A stretch of 64,000 nucleotides of DNA from Lactobacillus taiwanensis DSM 21401 (GCF_001436695.1 NZ_AYZG01000011.1:1-64000), one strand, 5' to 3'. Positions 18,188 through 28,714 are shown, counted from the first letter of the stretch. Notes: a model not told the origin generated them from the sequence alone. A program made the numbers and translations.

Positions 18188-18979
18188 ATGAAACAACGTG
18201 TAATAACAGCTATTGTAGCTTTAATTTTATTTATTCCGATTGTTTTAATGGGTGGCATTTGGATTGATGTCTTGGTCTGCGCATTTGCAGCAGTTGGAAT
18301 TAGCGAAATCTTTATTATGAAGAAACAAATTATTGTTTCTTGGGACTTTATTTTAGCCTTATTAGCCACTTTAACTATGGCAGTACCTGATTCATTCTTT
18401 AAGTTCTTGCCGGCATTTTTAAACAAATATGATGTTTTTTATATTTTTGTAATGTTAATGCTAGTTAGAACAGTTCTGTCAAAAAACAAAGTGACATTTG
18501 ATGATGCGGGAGTTTATACGCTGGCTGCTTTATATATTGGAACAGGTTTTCACTTTATGGCAGCAATTAGAAATGCACATCTCGGTTTAGCTATTTTAGG
18601 TTATGTATTTGCAGTAGTATGGTCAACTGACATTGCCGCATATATGGTAGGGCGCAAAATAGGTAAGCACAAATTGTGGCCTGTAATTAGTCCTAATAAA
18701 ACTTGGGAAGGTTCTATTGGAGCGGTAATTTGTGCTGTGATTATTGCAGCAATTTATGTTACCTTAGTACCTACTGGCAGGAATAATGCTTTAATGATCA
18801 TTTTAGCTTTCTTCCTATCAATTGTTGGTCAAATAGGAGATTTAGTCGAATCAGCCTATAAACGCTTTTATGGTGTGAAAGATTCAGGGAAGATGTTACC
18901 AGGTCATGGTGGAATATTGGATCGGTTTGATAGTATGCTTTTCGTTTTACCTGTTGTTGCATTTATGGGTATTTTATAG
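18188..18979 (+). CDS. cdsA: Phosphatidate cytidylyltransferase
   Basis: CDP-diacylglycerol synthase (263 aa) makes the activated precursor of phosphatidylglycerol and cardiolipin in the membrane. It has about seven membrane helices. The family signature begins SPNKTWEGSIGA, and the C-terminal motif includes DLVESAYKRFYGVKDSG and LPGHGGILDRFDS. Located between uppS and rseP, the usual order. Confidence 0.96.
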   Translation: MKQRVITAIVALILFIPIVLMGGIWIDVLVCAFAAVGISEIFIMKKQIIVSWDFILALLATLTMAVPDSFFKFLPAFLNKYDVFYIFVMLMLVRTVLSKNKVTFDDAGVYTLAALYIGTGFHFMAAIRNAHLGLAILGYVFAVVWSTDIAAYMVGRKIGKHKLWPVISPNKTWEGSIGAVICAVIIAAIYVTLVPTGRNNALMIILAFFLSIVGQIGDLVESAYKRFYGVKDSGKMLPGHGGILDRFDSMLFVLPVVAFMGIL

Positions 18980-18991
18980 GAGAACTGCTTA

Positions 18992-20248
18992 ATGAAAGGT
19001 ATTTTAATCTTTCTAGTTGTTTTTGGGATACTTGTCTTTGTCCATGAATTTGGACATTTTATTGTTGCAAAAAAATGTGGGATTTTAGTTCGAGAATTTT
19101 CAATTGGTATGGGGCCAAAGCTATTTCAAAAAATGCGAGCTAAAACAACATATACTATTCGTTGGTTGCCATTAGGGGGATATGTTCGCTTAGCTGGTCC
19201 AGACGATGCAGCTAAAATTGATCCTGGTACTACCGTAGTTTTACAGTTAGATAAACACAATAAGGTAAAACGAATTGATGCTTCTGGGTCTCAAATGCCA
19301 ATTGAAGGTGTTCCAGTGCAAGTAAATTCAGCTGATTTAGTTGATGATCTAGTCATTCAAGGCTATGAAAATGGTGATGAAGATCAACTGAAGACGTACC
19401 ATGTTGACCATGACGCTACAATTATTGAACAAAATGGTACTGAATTGTTAATTGCACCAAGAAATACGCAATTTCAAGAAGCAAGTGTTGGTAAAAAATT
19501 AGCAACAAACTTTGCTGGTCCTTTTATGAATATTGTTCTTGGCTTTGTTGTCTTCATTATTTGGTCTTTAGTGGCACCAGGAGCTCCAACTACTACAGTA
19601 GGAAGCACAATTGCTAATCAACCTGCACAAGTGGCTGGTATTAAAGCTAATGATCAAATCATTGCAATTAATAATAAAAAAATTAATAATTTCAATCAGA
19701 TTGCAGTTGAACTTGCTAAAAGCAACGGTAAGAAAGTTGAAGTAATTGTAAAGAGAAATAATAAAACAAAAGATTTCTCTGTAAAACCAAAAGCAAAGAA
19801 AATAGATGGTCAGAAAATCTACCAGTTAGGTTTTTATGGTAAACCGGATAATAGTTTAGGGGCTAAACTACAACGTGGGTGGACTACAAGCGTTAATACA
19901 ACTGCCTTAATATTTAATGCTGTGGGAAACTTGTTTAAACACTTTAGTTTGAATAAACTTTCTGGACCTGTTGGAATTTATTCTCAAACAGTTCAAGTGT
20001 CAAATATGGGATTCACATACTTATTAGCATTTTTAGCAATGATCTCTATTAATTTAGGTATTGTGAATTTGATTCCGATTCCTGGACTAGACGGCGGAAA
20101 GCTTTTGCTTAATTTGGTTCAATTAATTATAGGAAGACCAATTCCGGAAGATAAGGAAGCTATTGTAGATGTAATTGGTGTTGTCATTCTACTCGCATTG
20201 ATTATTGCAGTAACTGGCAATGATATTTATCGATATTTTATTAAATAA
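18992..20248 (+). CDS. rseP: Site-2 membrane metalloprotease RseP/Eep
   Basis: This 418-aa intramembrane zinc protease cuts transmembrane segments of anti-sigma factors and lipoprotein signal peptides. The zinc site is HEFGH at residues 18-22 in helix 1, and the third ligand is in IPGLDGGKL near the C-terminus. A PDZ domain lies around residues 195-270. In enterococci the homologue Eep releases peptide pheromones. GGAG precedes the ATG. Confidence 0.95.
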   Translation: MKGILIFLVVFGILVFVHEFGHFIVAKKCGILVREFSIGMGPKLFQKMRAKTTYTIRWLPLGGYVRLAGPDDAAKIDPGTTVVLQLDKHNKVKRIDASGSQMPIEGVPVQVNSADLVDDLVIQGYENGDEDQLKTYHVDHDATIIEQNGTELLIAPRNTQFQEASVGKKLATNFAGPFMNIVLGFVVFIIWSLVAPGAPTTTVGSTIANQPAQVAGIKANDQIIAINNKKINNFNQIAVELAKSNGKKVEVIVKRNNKTKDFSVKPKAKKIDGQKIYQLGFYGKPDNSLGAKLQRGWTTSVNTTALIFNAVGNLFKHFSLNKLSGPVGIYSQTVQVSNMGFTYLLAFLAMISINLGIVNLIPIPGLDGGKLLLNLVQLIIGRPIPEDKEAIVDVIGVVILLALIIAVTGNDIYRYFIK

Positions 20249-20263
20249 TTTTTGGAGGAATAA

Positions 20264-21961
20264 ATGCGTCAATCAAAATTTTTTATGCCAACATTAAAAG
20301 AGGCACCTTCTGATGCTGTAGCAAAAAGTCACCAACTAATGCTTAGAGGTGGTTATATTCGTCAGGTAACTGCAGGTGTTTATGCTTATTTGCCTTTAGG
20401 TTATCGAGTATTGCGCAAGGCAGAAAATATTATTGAGGAAGAAATGGACAATATTAATGTGCCAGAAATGATTATGCCTCATCTTTTGCCAGCTACTTTA
20501 TGGCAAGAATCTGGTCGTTATAAAAAATATGGCGCAGAAATGTTTAAGCTACAAGATCGTCATGGACGTGAAAGTTTATTAGGTCCAACTCATGAAGAAA
20601 CTTTTACAGAAATTGTTGCTAAAAATTTGAAGAGTTATAAGCAAATGCCACTTGCTTTATACCAAATCCAAACTAAATTCCGCGATGAAAATCGTCCACG
20701 TTTTGGTTTGCTTCGTGGAAGAGAGTTTGTAATGCTTGATGGCTACAGCTTTGCTGCAACTCGCGAACAATTAGATGAGCAATTTGATGATCAAAAGAGT
20801 GCTTACTTAAAGATCTTTAATCGTGCAGGCGTTACTGTACACCCAGTTATTGCTGACTCAGGAACAATGGGTGGTAAGAATTCAACTGAATTTCAAGCAC
20901 CTGCAGCAATTGGTGAAGATACAATTGCTACTAATGAAAAAGGTACTTATGCTGCAAACCTTGAAATGGCAAAGAGTATTGATACCTTCAAGCAAGATCC
21001 AGAAGAAGCAAAAGAGTTAACTAAAGTTGCTACACCGGATTGCGATACAATTGAAAAATTGGCTAAATTTTTGAATGTTCCAGCAACTAGAATTGTGAAG
21101 AGCATTTTGTATATTGCTGATGATCAAAAGGTATTAGTTTTAATTCGTGGTGATAAAGAAATCAACGAAGTTAAATTAGGTCATGTTTTAGATGCTGATG
21201 ATGTTCATGTAGCAAATAAGGTTGAGCTTGAAGATATCACTGGCAGTGCTAAGGGTGGGGTTGGTCCCGTTAACGCTGATTGGGCTGATAAGATTGTCGC
21301 AGATGAAACAGTTAAAGGTTTGTACAATGTAGTGGTTGGTGCAAACGAAACTGATTATCAATATCAAAATGCTAATTTAGATCGTGATTTCAAAGTCGAT
21401 GAATTTGCTGATCTACGTGTTGCAAATGAAGGAGAACCAGATCCTGTAGATCATTTACCATTGAAGTTTACGACCAGTATTGAAGTGGGGCATATCTTCA
21501 AACTTGGTACTTACTATACCAAAACTATGGGAGCTGATTTCTTAGATAATAATGGTAAAGCTAAGCCTGTTATTATGGGTTCTTATGGAATTGGTGTAAC
21601 TAGAATGCTTTCAGCAGCTGTAGAACAACACTTAACAGAAAACGGAATTGCTTGGCCAAAGGAAATTGCTCCATTCGCTATTCATCTAATTCAGATGAAG
21701 ATGAAAGATGAAACTCAAACTGAATTAGCTGAAAAACTTGAAAAAGAGCTCTCAGCTAAGTATGATGTTTTATACGATGATCGAAATGAGCGTCCAGGCG
21801 TTAAATTTAATGATGCAGATTTAGTTGGTGCGCCATTAAGAATTACGATTGGCCGTAAAGCAAAAGATGGTATTATAGAAATTAAGCGTCCAACTGACGA
21901 AAAAGCTGTTGAAGTTAATATTTCTGATTTGGATGCAGTGATTACAAAAGAGTTAGGATAA
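20264..21961 (+). CDS. proS: Prolyl-tRNA synthetase, bacterial type
   Basis: ProRS (565 aa) charges tRNA-Pro. Class II motif 2 is FRDENRPRFGLLRGREF and motif 3 includes GSYGIGVTRML. A long editing insertion of about 180 residues between motifs 2 and 3 (about 225-400) identifies the bacterial form that clears Ala-tRNA-Pro. GGAGG precedes the ATG. No T-box leader is visible; it is transcribed within the operon. Confidence 0.97.
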   Translation: MRQSKFFMPTLKEAPSDAVAKSHQLMLRGGYIRQVTAGVYAYLPLGYRVLRKAENIIEEEMDNINVPEMIMPHLLPATLWQESGRYKKYGAEMFKLQDRHGRESLLGPTHEETFTEIVAKNLKSYKQMPLALYQIQTKFRDENRPRFGLLRGREFVMLDGYSFAATREQLDEQFDDQKSAYLKIFNRAGVTVHPVIADSGTMGGKNSTEFQAPAAIGEDTIATNEKGTYAANLEMAKSIDTFKQDPEEAKELTKVATPDCDTIEKLAKFLNVPATRIVKSILYIADDQKVLVLIRGDKEINEVKLGHVLDADDVHVANKVELEDITGSAKGGVGPVNADWADKIVADETVKGLYNVVVGANETDYQYQNANLDRDFKVDEFADLRVANEGEPDPVDHLPLKFTTSIEVGHIFKLGTYYTKTMGADFLDNNGKAKPVIMGSYGIGVTRMLSAAVEQHLTENGIAWPKEIAPFAIHLIQMKMKDETQTELAEKLEKELSAKYDVLYDDRNERPGVKFNDADLVGAPLRITIGRKAKDGIIEIKRPTDEKAVEVNISDLDAVITKELG

Positions 21962-21966
21962 TTTTT

Positions 21967-24900
21967 GTGACAAAAAAGAACGAACTTTTCAAAAAACTAT
22001 TAGATCAAATTAAGTTTCCTGATAAGTTTGAAGATAATGATATTGTCCAAAATGGTGAAATTGAAAACGTGGATGTATACGCTAATGAAAGAAAGTGGAA
22101 AATCCACGTTTTTTTTGATACACCCTTAGATTTTGAAACATATCGTTCCCTTAATGAACTTATTCATCAAACTTTTGAGCCTTTTGTTGATGTGGAATTG
22201 TTAGTCCAAACAAAGGATGGTAACAGTCAAAAATTACCAGATTATTGGACTTATGCTATTCAAAATTCAAATAATTTAAAGCCTGCTGTTCGAGAATTTT
22301 TGCAGGGACAGGCACCTCATTTAGAAAAAGAAAAATGGCTTATTCCGACTCAAAATGAAGTAGTTAATGGTTTGCTTTCAGAACAAGTCTTAGCAGAACT
22401 AAATAGCGAATTTAGACGATATGGATTTTTTAATATTAAATTTACAACGAAAGTTGACGAAAGAAATATTGATGAAAATCTAAGAAGTCTAGAAGAGCAA
22501 CAAGCTCAACATGAATCTGCAATGCAGGAATTTTATGAGAAAAACCCTGCTGAACCCAAAAAGAAAATGCCTGTTAAAAGTACAAGAATGGGTACCAAAA
22601 AAATTGATAGAAAAGCTCAATTTATTCAGATTCAAGACTTGGAAGATGGTAGTGGAAATGTTGTCATTGAAGGACATATTTTTAATACAGATATTCGAGA
22701 ATTAAAGTCCGGAAGTGTAATCTTTACGGGTGAAATTACTGACTATACTGATTCAATCAGCTTTAAGAAATTTGTTTCTGATCAAGATCAAATTGATTAT
22801 CTTAAAGGAATTAAGCCTGGAGTTTGGGCACGCATGCAGGGGTATGCAGCTGATGATCAATATCAACATGATGTTGTATTTAATATTCGAAATTTAGAAT
22901 TAATTGAACATAAAGGCCGAGAAGAAAAGTATGAAGGTGAAAAAAAGAGAGTCGAATTGCATCTTCATACCAACATGAGTCAACTTGATGCTACAAGTAC
23001 AGCTAGTGATTTCATTAAAACTGCTAAAAAGTTTGGACAGAATGCAATTGCAATCACGGACCATGCTGATGTGCAAGCCTTTCCTGAAGCTTATCACACT
23101 GGGGCAAGTGAAAAGATGAAAGTTTTGTATGGTTATGAGGCTAATATGATTGATGATCATGCTCTATTAGTTCTTAACCCTACTGAAATGGATTATCGTG
23201 ATCGCGAATATGTCATCTTTGACGTTGAAACAACAGGTCTTTCCTCTGTTTATGACACCATTATTGAAATTGGTGCAGTAAAAATGAAAAATGGCGAAGT
23301 ACTTGAGCGATTTGATGAATTTATTAATCCTCATCATCCTTTGAGTGATACTACCATTAATTTGACTTCTATTACTGATGAAATGGTTGGAGCAGCTGAT
23401 GATGAAAAGGACGTAATTAAGAAATTTAAAGATTTTTATGGCGACCGACCTTTGTGTGGACATAATGTACAATTCGATGTTGGTTTTGTAAATGCTGCAT
23501 TACGTCGTGCGGGTCTAGAGGAAATTTCTCAACCTGTTGTAGATACACTTGAAGTTTCAAGACTCCTTCATCCTGAACAAACTCGTCATACACTAGATTC
23601 TTTGGCTAAAAAATATAATGTAGTTTTGGAACATCACCACCGGGCAAACCAGGATGCCGAAGCTACTGGATATTTAATGTTTAAATTACTTGATGCGTTT
23701 AATGCACGCTTTCATGAAGCTGATTTGGGCAAAATGAACGATTATGCTAAATATGGTCAGGTATATAAACGTGCTAAACCAAGTCATATGAGCGTCCTTG
23801 CTTTAAATCAAGAAGGACTAAAGAATATGTACAAACTTGTATCCTTAGCAAGCACTAAATACTTTTATCGTATTCCTCGTACACCTAAGTCTGAGTTAAG
23901 AAAATATCATAAAGGTTTATTATTTGGTAGTGGTTGCTGGCAAGGCGATGTATTTATTTCGATGATGCAAAAAGGATACGATGAAGCACGTGAAAAAGCT
24001 AAGTTTTATGACTATCTTGAAGTTCAGCCACCAGCTGCTTATCAAACTTTAATCGAAGATGATTTAATTAAAGATGAATATGAGTTGCATGAAATTATTC
24101 AGAATATTTATAAACTGGGTAAAGAATTAAATAAGCCAGTGGTAGCAACCGGAGATTCACATTATGTTGAGCCTCATGAAGCAATTTATCGTAAGATTTT
24201 ATTGGCAGCTCAAAAAGGAAATCCTAATCGCAATAAAAATTTACCTGATTTACATTTCTATTCAACTCAAGAGATGTTAGATGCATTTAGTTTTTTAGGA
24301 GAAGATATAGCAAAAGAAATTGTTATTGAAAATACTAATAAGTTAGCAGATCAGATTGAAGAAATCGCTCCAATTAAGAGTGGATTGTATCCTCCTCATA
24401 TTGAAAATGCGGATCAAGAAATGAAGGACCTGACTTATAACAAGGCGTATGAGTTGTATGGAAAACCTTTACCTAAAATAGTTAAAGATAGAATTGAGCT
24501 TGAATTAAACTCAATCATTTCTAATGGATATGCCGTAATTTATTTAATATCTCAACGTTTGGTTGCTAAATCGAATAAAGATGGATACTTAGTTGGTTCT
24601 CGTGGGTCTGTGGGATCTAGTTTAGTAGCTACAATGTCAGGAATTACAGAAGTAAATCCGCTAGCTCCTCATTATCGTTGTCCTAAATGTAAATATTCTA
24701 AGTTTTTTGAAAATGGAGAATATGGTTCTGGTTATGACCTTCCAGATAAAGATTGCCCTAAATGTGGAGCTCCATTAGTAAAGGATGGACAGGATATTCC
24801 ATTTGCGACTTTCTTAGGATTTCACGGGGATAAAGTTCCTGATATTGATTTGAACTTTTCTGGGGACTATCAACCAGTAGCTCATAATTATATTAGGGTT

Positions 24901-26265
24901 ATGTTTGGTCCTGATAATTCATTTAGAGCTGGAACAATTGCGACAGTTGCTGATAAGACAGCTTATGGTTATGTTAAACATTATGAAGATGAAAATGAAT
25001 TACATTTAAGAAATGCGGAACTTGATCGTTTGGCAGCAGGTGCATCTGGAGTAAAAAGAACAACTGGTCAGCACCCTGCTGGTATTGTTGTTGTTCCTGA
25101 TGATATGGATATCTATGATTTCACACCAGTACAATATCCGGCGGATGATTTAAGTGCAGCTTGGCTTACAACACACTTTGATTTCCACTCTATTCACGAT
25201 AATATTTTGAAGTTTGATATTTTGGGACATGATGATCCGACGATGATCAGAATGTTACAAGATTTATCAGGAATTGATCCTTTGACTATTCCACCGGACG
25301 ATCCAGGAGTAATGTCACTATTTTCAAGTCCAGAGATTTTAGGTGTAACGCCCGAACAGATTCAATCAAAGACGGGGACTTTGGGAGTTCCAGAATTTGG
25401 TACTAAGTTTGTTAGAGGGATGCTCGAAGAGACTAAGCCAACAACTTTTTCAGAATTATTACAGATTTCAGGATTGTCTCATGGAACTGACGTATGGTTA
25501 GGAAATGCGGAAGATCTTATCAATAACGGAACTTGTAAGTTAAAGAATGTAATTGGTTGTCGTGACAACATTATGATGGACTTGATTCACTGGGGCGTGA
25601 AACCAGAGGTAGCTTTCTTTACAATGGAATCAGTTCGTCATGGTAAAGGTATTAGCGATGAAAACATGGAAATCTTGAAGAAGAACGATAAGATTCCAGA
25701 TTGGTATATTCCATCTTGTTTAAAGATTAAATATATGTTTCCTAAAGCCCACGCGACAGCTTATATTTTAATGGCACTTAGAATTGCTTGGTTTAAGGTA
25801 TATTATCCAGTTATTTACTATGCTTCCTATTTCTCTGTACGTGCTGATCTATTTGATTTAGTTGCCATGAGTCATGGTAAGAATACGGTTAAAGCAGCAA
25901 TGAAAGAAATTCAGGATAAGGGAATGGATGTTTCCGCTAAGGATAAATCATTACTTACTGTTCTTGAAATTGCTAATGAATGTTTGGAACGTGGAATAAA
26001 AATTAAGATGGTTGATGTAAATGAATCAGAAGCAACTGATTTTAAAATTATTGATGATCATACTATTTTGGCTCCATTTAATGCTGTTCCAGGATTAGGT
26101 GACAATGCTGCTAAGCAAATTGTTGCTGCACGCGCAGAACAAAAGTTTCTTTCGAAAGAGGATCTTTCTACACGTGGGAAAGTATCTCAAACAATCATGG
26201 AGTATTTTGAAAACAATGGTGTTCTTGAAGGGATGCCAGATCAAAATCAATTATCGCTATTTTAG
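21967..26265 (+). CDS. polC: DNA polymerase III alpha subunit, Gram-positive PolC
   Basis: PolC (1432 aa) is the main replicative polymerase of Firmicutes. In order: N-terminal domain, OB fold (about 230-320), PHP domain (VELHLHTNMSQLDA at about 330), a proofreading exonuclease inserted in the PHP (FDVETTGLSS at about 420), and the palm and fingers with a zinc-binding pair CPKCKYSKF and DCPKCGAP. PDIDLNFSGD holds catalytic Asp residues. It starts with GTG five bases after proS. Confidence 0.97.
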   Translation: MTKKNELFKKLLDQIKFPDKFEDNDIVQNGEIENVDVYANERKWKIHVFFDTPLDFETYRSLNELIHQTFEPFVDVELLVQTKDGNSQKLPDYWTYAIQNSNNLKPAVREFLQGQAPHLEKEKWLIPTQNEVVNGLLSEQVLAELNSEFRRYGFFNIKFTTKVDERNIDENLRSLEEQQAQHESAMQEFYEKNPAEPKKKMPVKSTRMGTKKIDRKAQFIQIQDLEDGSGNVVIEGHIFNTDIRELKSGSVIFTGEITDYTDSISFKKFVSDQDQIDYLKGIKPGVWARMQGYAADDQYQHDVVFNIRNLELIEHKGREEKYEGEKKRVELHLHTNMSQLDATSTASDFIKTAKKFGQNAIAITDHADVQAFPEAYHTGASEKMKVLYGYEANMIDDHALLVLNPTEMDYRDREYVIFDVETTGLSSVYDTIIEIGAVKMKNGEVLERFDEFINPHHPLSDTTINLTSITDEMVGAADDEKDVIKKFKDFYGDRPLCGHNVQFDVGFVNAALRRAGLEEISQPVVDTLEVSRLLHPEQTRHTLDSLAKKYNVVLEHHHRANQDAEATGYLMFKLLDAFNARFHEADLGKMNDYAKYGQVYKRAKPSHMSVLALNQEGLKNMYKLVSLASTKYFYRIPRTPKSELRKYHKGLLFGSGCWQGDVFISMMQKGYDEAREKAKFYDYLEVQPPAAYQTLIEDDLIKDEYELHEIIQNIYKLGKELNKPVVATGDSHYVEPHEAIYRKILLAAQKGNPNRNKNLPDLHFYSTQEMLDAFSFLGEDIAKEIVIENTNKLADQIEEIAPIKSGLYPPHIENADQEMKDLTYNKAYELYGKPLPKIVKDRIELELNSIISNGYAVIYLISQRLVAKSNKDGYLVGSRGSVGSSLVATMSGITEVNPLAPHYRCPKCKYSKFFENGEYGSGYDLPDKDCPKCGAPLVKDGQDIPFATFLGFHGDKVPDIDLNFSGDYQPVAHNYIRVMFGPDNSFRAGTIATVADKTAYGYVKHYEDENELHLRNAELDRLAAGASGVKRTTGQHPAGIVVVPDDMDIYDFTPVQYPADDLSAAWLTTHFDFHSIHDNILKFDILGHDDPTMIRMLQDLSGIDPLTIPPDDPGVMSLFSSPEILGVTPEQIQSKTGTLGVPEFGTKFVRGMLEETKPTTFSELLQISGLSHGTDVWLGNAEDLINNGTCKLKNVIGCRDNIMMDLIHWGVKPEVAFFTMESVRHGKGISDENMEILKKNDKIPDWYIPSCLKIKYMFPKAHATAYILMALRIAWFKVYYPVIYYASYFSVRADLFDLVAMSHGKNTVKAAMKEIQDKGMDVSAKDKSLLTVLEIANECLERGIKIKMVDVNESEATDFKIIDDHTILAPFNAVPGLGDNAAKQIVAARAEQKFLSKEDLSTRGKVSQTIMEYFENNGVLEGMPDQNQLSLF

Positions 26266-26273
26266 TGTTAGAA

Positions 26274-26302
26274 TTTACAAATAGCAGTAAATATGCTATT
26301 CT
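26274..26302 (+). promoter_or_regulatory. Promoter of rimP-nusA-infB operon
   Basis: TTTACA (26274-26279), a 17-bp spacer and TATTCT (26297-26302) with an extended TGC lie just after the polC stop. Confidence 0.65.
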
Positions 26303-26328
26303 AAAAACGAAGTTCGAATAGCAAATTC

Positions 26329-26355
26329 GAGTGAGCAGTAATGCTCACTCTTTTT
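26329..26355 (+). terminator. Leader terminator/attenuator upstream of rimP
   Basis: GAGTGAGCA (26329-26337) pairs with TGCTCACTC (26342-26350), a perfect 9-bp stem with a GTAA loop followed by TTTTTATT. It lies downstream of the promoter at 26274-26302 and immediately before the rimP RBS (26361), so transcription of the operon must pass it. It may serve both as polC terminator and as an attenuator. Confidence 0.75.
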
Positions 26356-26372
26356 ATTACGGAGGAAGAGAT

Positions 26373-26849
26373 TTGACAAAAGTTACCGAATTGGTGGCAG
26401 ACGTAGTTACGCCTTTAGCTGAGACACGAGGCGATGAACTGGTCGATGTTGAATATGTAAAGGAAAAGAAGCAATATTATCTTCGCATTTATGTTGATCG
26501 TCGCCCAGGCGGAATTGATATTGAAGAGATCGCAAATTTAAGTGAATTGGTATCAGAAAAACTAGATGAATTAGATCCTGATCCTTTTCCTGAGCCGTAT
26601 ATTTTAGAGCTTTCATCTCCTGGCCTAGAGCGTCCAATTAAAAATGAAAAAGATTGGGAGCGTGCCAAAGGTTCATACATTCATGTTAGTCTTTATCAAA
26701 AAATTGATGGAGAAAAGACTTTTGAAGGTACTTTAAAAGATCTCAATCAAGATCGGATCGTCTTAGAAGTAAAGATCAAAACACGACGCAAAGAAATAAC
26801 AATCCCTAGAAAAGTAATTGCTTCTAGTCGCTTTGCGGTTGAATTTTAG
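26373..26849 (+). CDS. rimP: Ribosome maturation factor RimP
   Basis: RimP (158 aa) assists 30S maturation. The family core reads [30 protein letters not shown] and [12 protein letters not shown]. The start is the TTG at 26373 behind GGAGGA (26361-26366); the reading from 26331 runs through the leader hairpin and is rejected. First gene of the nusA operon. Confidence 0.94.
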   Translation: MTKVTELVADVVTPLAETRGDELVDVEYVKEKKQYYLRIYVDRRPGGIDIEEIANLSELVSEKLDELDPDPFPEPYILELSSPGLERPIKNEKDWERAKGSYIHVSLYQKIDGEKTFEGTLKDLNQDRIVLEVKIKTRRKEITIPRKVIASSRFAVEF

Positions 26850-26868
26850 AAAGGATGATCAAAAACTT

Positions 26869-28089
26869 ATGTCTAAAGAAATGGTCGAGGCCTTTGCAAC
26901 CTTAGAAAAAGAAAAAGGCATTAAGCAAGAAGTCATTGTTGATGCAATTAAGGCTGCTTTAGTAGCTGCATACAAAAAGAATTATAATCAAGCTCAAAAT
27001 GTAGAAGTTGTTTTTGATGAAAAAAAAGGCAATTTCAAAGTTAATGCAATTAAGACAGTTGTTGATGAAGTTCAAGATAGTCGTCTTGAAGTAAGTCTTA
27101 AAGATGCTCTTGAAATCAATCGTGCTTATGAAGTTGGCGACGAAATTCGTTTCGAAGTAACTCCAAAGGACTTTGGACGCTTGGCTGCACAAACTGCTAA
27201 GCAAGTTATTATGCAGCGTTTACGCGAAGCTGAAAGAGAACACATTATTAGTGAATATTCTCAATATAAGGATGAAATTGTAACGGGTACAGTTGAAAGA
27301 AGAGACAATCGCTTTGTTTACGTAAAGATTGGTAATGTTGAAGCTGTAATGCCTCACAATGATCAATTACCAGGTGAAAATTATAATCCTCAAGACAAAG
27401 TGCGTGTATTAGTAACTAGAGTTGGTTCTGATTCAAAGGGTGCACAAATTACTGTTTCAAGAACTGCACCTGATTTAGTAAAACGTCTTTTTGAACAAGA
27501 AGTACCTGAAGTTTATGATGGAACTGTTGAAATTGTTTCAATTGCTCGTGAAGCAGGTGATAGGACTAAGATTGCTGTTAAGAGCAATGATCCAGATATT
27601 GACCCAGTTGGTACTTTAGTTGGCCCTAAAGGTTCTCGGGTTCAAAATATTGTTAATGAATTGGGTGGAGAAAACATTGATGTTGTAAAATATGAAGACA
27701 ATCCATCCGATTTCATTGCTAATGCTTTAAACCCAGCAGAAGTAATTGCTGTTCAATTTAGCGGAGATGAAGATGACAAAAATGCTTTGGTAATTGTTCC
27801 TGATTATCAATTATCTCTAGCTATTGGAAAACGTGGTCAAAATGTTCGACTTGCAGCTCGTTTAACTGGTTATAAGATTGACATTAAGCCTGAGTCTCAA
27901 GTTGAATTTGTTGAGTCTGATAATGACGAAACTGAATCTAGTCAAGATGATACTTCTAGTGAAGCGTCAAACGAAGAAACGCCAGAATCTATTGCTGAAC
28001 AAATTGAAGATGATCCAAGTCAAGATTTCCCAAATGGAGAAGATGTTGATTCAGCACTAGATGATGATGCAGATAAAGATGAGGAATAG
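26869..28089 (+). CDS. nusA: Transcription elongation/termination factor NusA
   Basis: NusA (406 aa) binds RNA polymerase and nascent RNA and promotes pausing, termination and antitermination. An N-terminal polymerase-binding domain (1-125) is followed by S1 (about 135-200, with VTGTVERRDNRFVYVKIG) and two KH domains (with VGPKGSRVQNIVNEL and AIGKRGQNVRLAARLT). A Glu/Asp-rich tail fills the last 60 residues. The start is ATG 26869 with AAAGGATG ahead; a longer frame from 26818 overlaps rimP. Confidence 0.96.
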   Translation: MSKEMVEAFATLEKEKGIKQEVIVDAIKAALVAAYKKNYNQAQNVEVVFDEKKGNFKVNAIKTVVDEVQDSRLEVSLKDALEINRAYEVGDEIRFEVTPKDFGRLAAQTAKQVIMQRLREAEREHIISEYSQYKDEIVTGTVERRDNRFVYVKIGNVEAVMPHNDQLPGENYNPQDKVRVLVTRVGSDSKGAQITVSRTAPDLVKRLFEQEVPEVYDGTVEIVSIAREAGDRTKIAVKSNDPDIDPVGTLVGPKGSRVQNIVNELGGENIDVVKYEDNPSDFIANALNPAEVIAVQFSGDEDDKNALVIVPDYQLSLAIGKRGQNVRLAARLTGYKIDIKPESQVEFVESDNDETESSQDDTSSEASNEETPESIAEQIEDDPSQDFPNGEDVDSALDDDADKDEE

Positions 28090-28099
28090 GTGACCTTCT

Positions 28100-28396
28100 T
28101 TGAAAAAAAGAAAAATTCCAATGCGTAAAGATTTATTAACTAATACTATGCAGCCGAAAAAAGAATTGGTGCGTGTTGTAGTTGATAAGGATAAAAATAT
28201 TTCAGTTGATCCCACAGGCAAGAAGTCTGGTCGGGGAGCTTATGTATCTTTAGAGCCTGATAAAATTGCTCAAGCGCAAAAAAATCAAGTTTTAGAAAAG
28301 AGTTTAGGTGTTAAAGTTTCAGCTGATTTCTATGATGATCTTTATGCATATGTTGATCATCAAAAAGCAAGAAAAGAATTGTTTGGTGATAAATAG
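28100..28396 (+). CDS. ylxR: YlxR family RNA-binding protein (RnpM)
   Basis: This 98-aa protein of the YlxR family lies in the nusA-infB operon of Firmicutes. The fold signature is KIPMRKDL at the start and SGRGAYVS in the middle. Recent work on Bacillus names the homologue RnpM, a modulator of RNase P; that function is taken from the family. The start is a TTG with AGGTGACC ahead. Confidence 0.9.
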   Translation: MKKRKIPMRKDLLTNTMQPKKELVRVVVDKDKNISVDPTGKKSGRGAYVSLEPDKIAQAQKNQVLEKSLGVKVSADFYDDLYAYVDHQKARKELFGDK

Positions 28397-28398
28397 TT

Positions 28399-28710
28399 TT
28401 GCAAAACAAACAAAAAACTTTAAATTTACTTGGATTGGCTCAAAGAGCCGGAAAGTTGGCAACTGGTTTTGATGCAGTGAAATTAGCTTTGAATAAAAAT
28501 CAAGTAAAGCTGATTTTTATCGGTAGCGATGTTAGTCAGAATACTAAAGATAAACTTGCATTTCTTCTTAGAAAAAAGAAAATAGAAACTATTGAAATTT
28601 TTTCTAGTCAAGAAATAACGCAAGCTCTTGGAAAAGAGAGAAAATTAGTTGCTGTGACAGATTCTGGATTCAGTAAAGCAATAAAAAAGAACTTAAACGA
28701 AGGAGTGTGA
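28399..28710 (+). CDS. ylxQ: L7Ae-family ribosomal protein YlxQ
   Basis: This 103-aa protein of the L7Ae/L30e/S12e family is expected to bind kink-turn RNA. The motif [19 protein letters not shown] is typical. It starts with TTG two bases after ylxR and is followed by infB. Role on the ribosome is not settled. Confidence 0.9.
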   Translation: MQNKQKTLNLLGLAQRAGKLATGFDAVKLALNKNQVKLIFIGSDVSQNTKDKLAFLLRKKKIETIEIFSSQEITQALGKERKLVAVTDSGFSKAIKKNLNEGV

Positions 28711-28714
28711 TTTG

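Noticed and set aside
20200-20263. T-box riboswitch before proS
   Set aside because: The gap to rseP is only 15 bases, with no room for a T-box.
22489-23472. Antisense ORFs inside polC
   Set aside because: No RBS or known motifs; polC is continuous and conserved across them.
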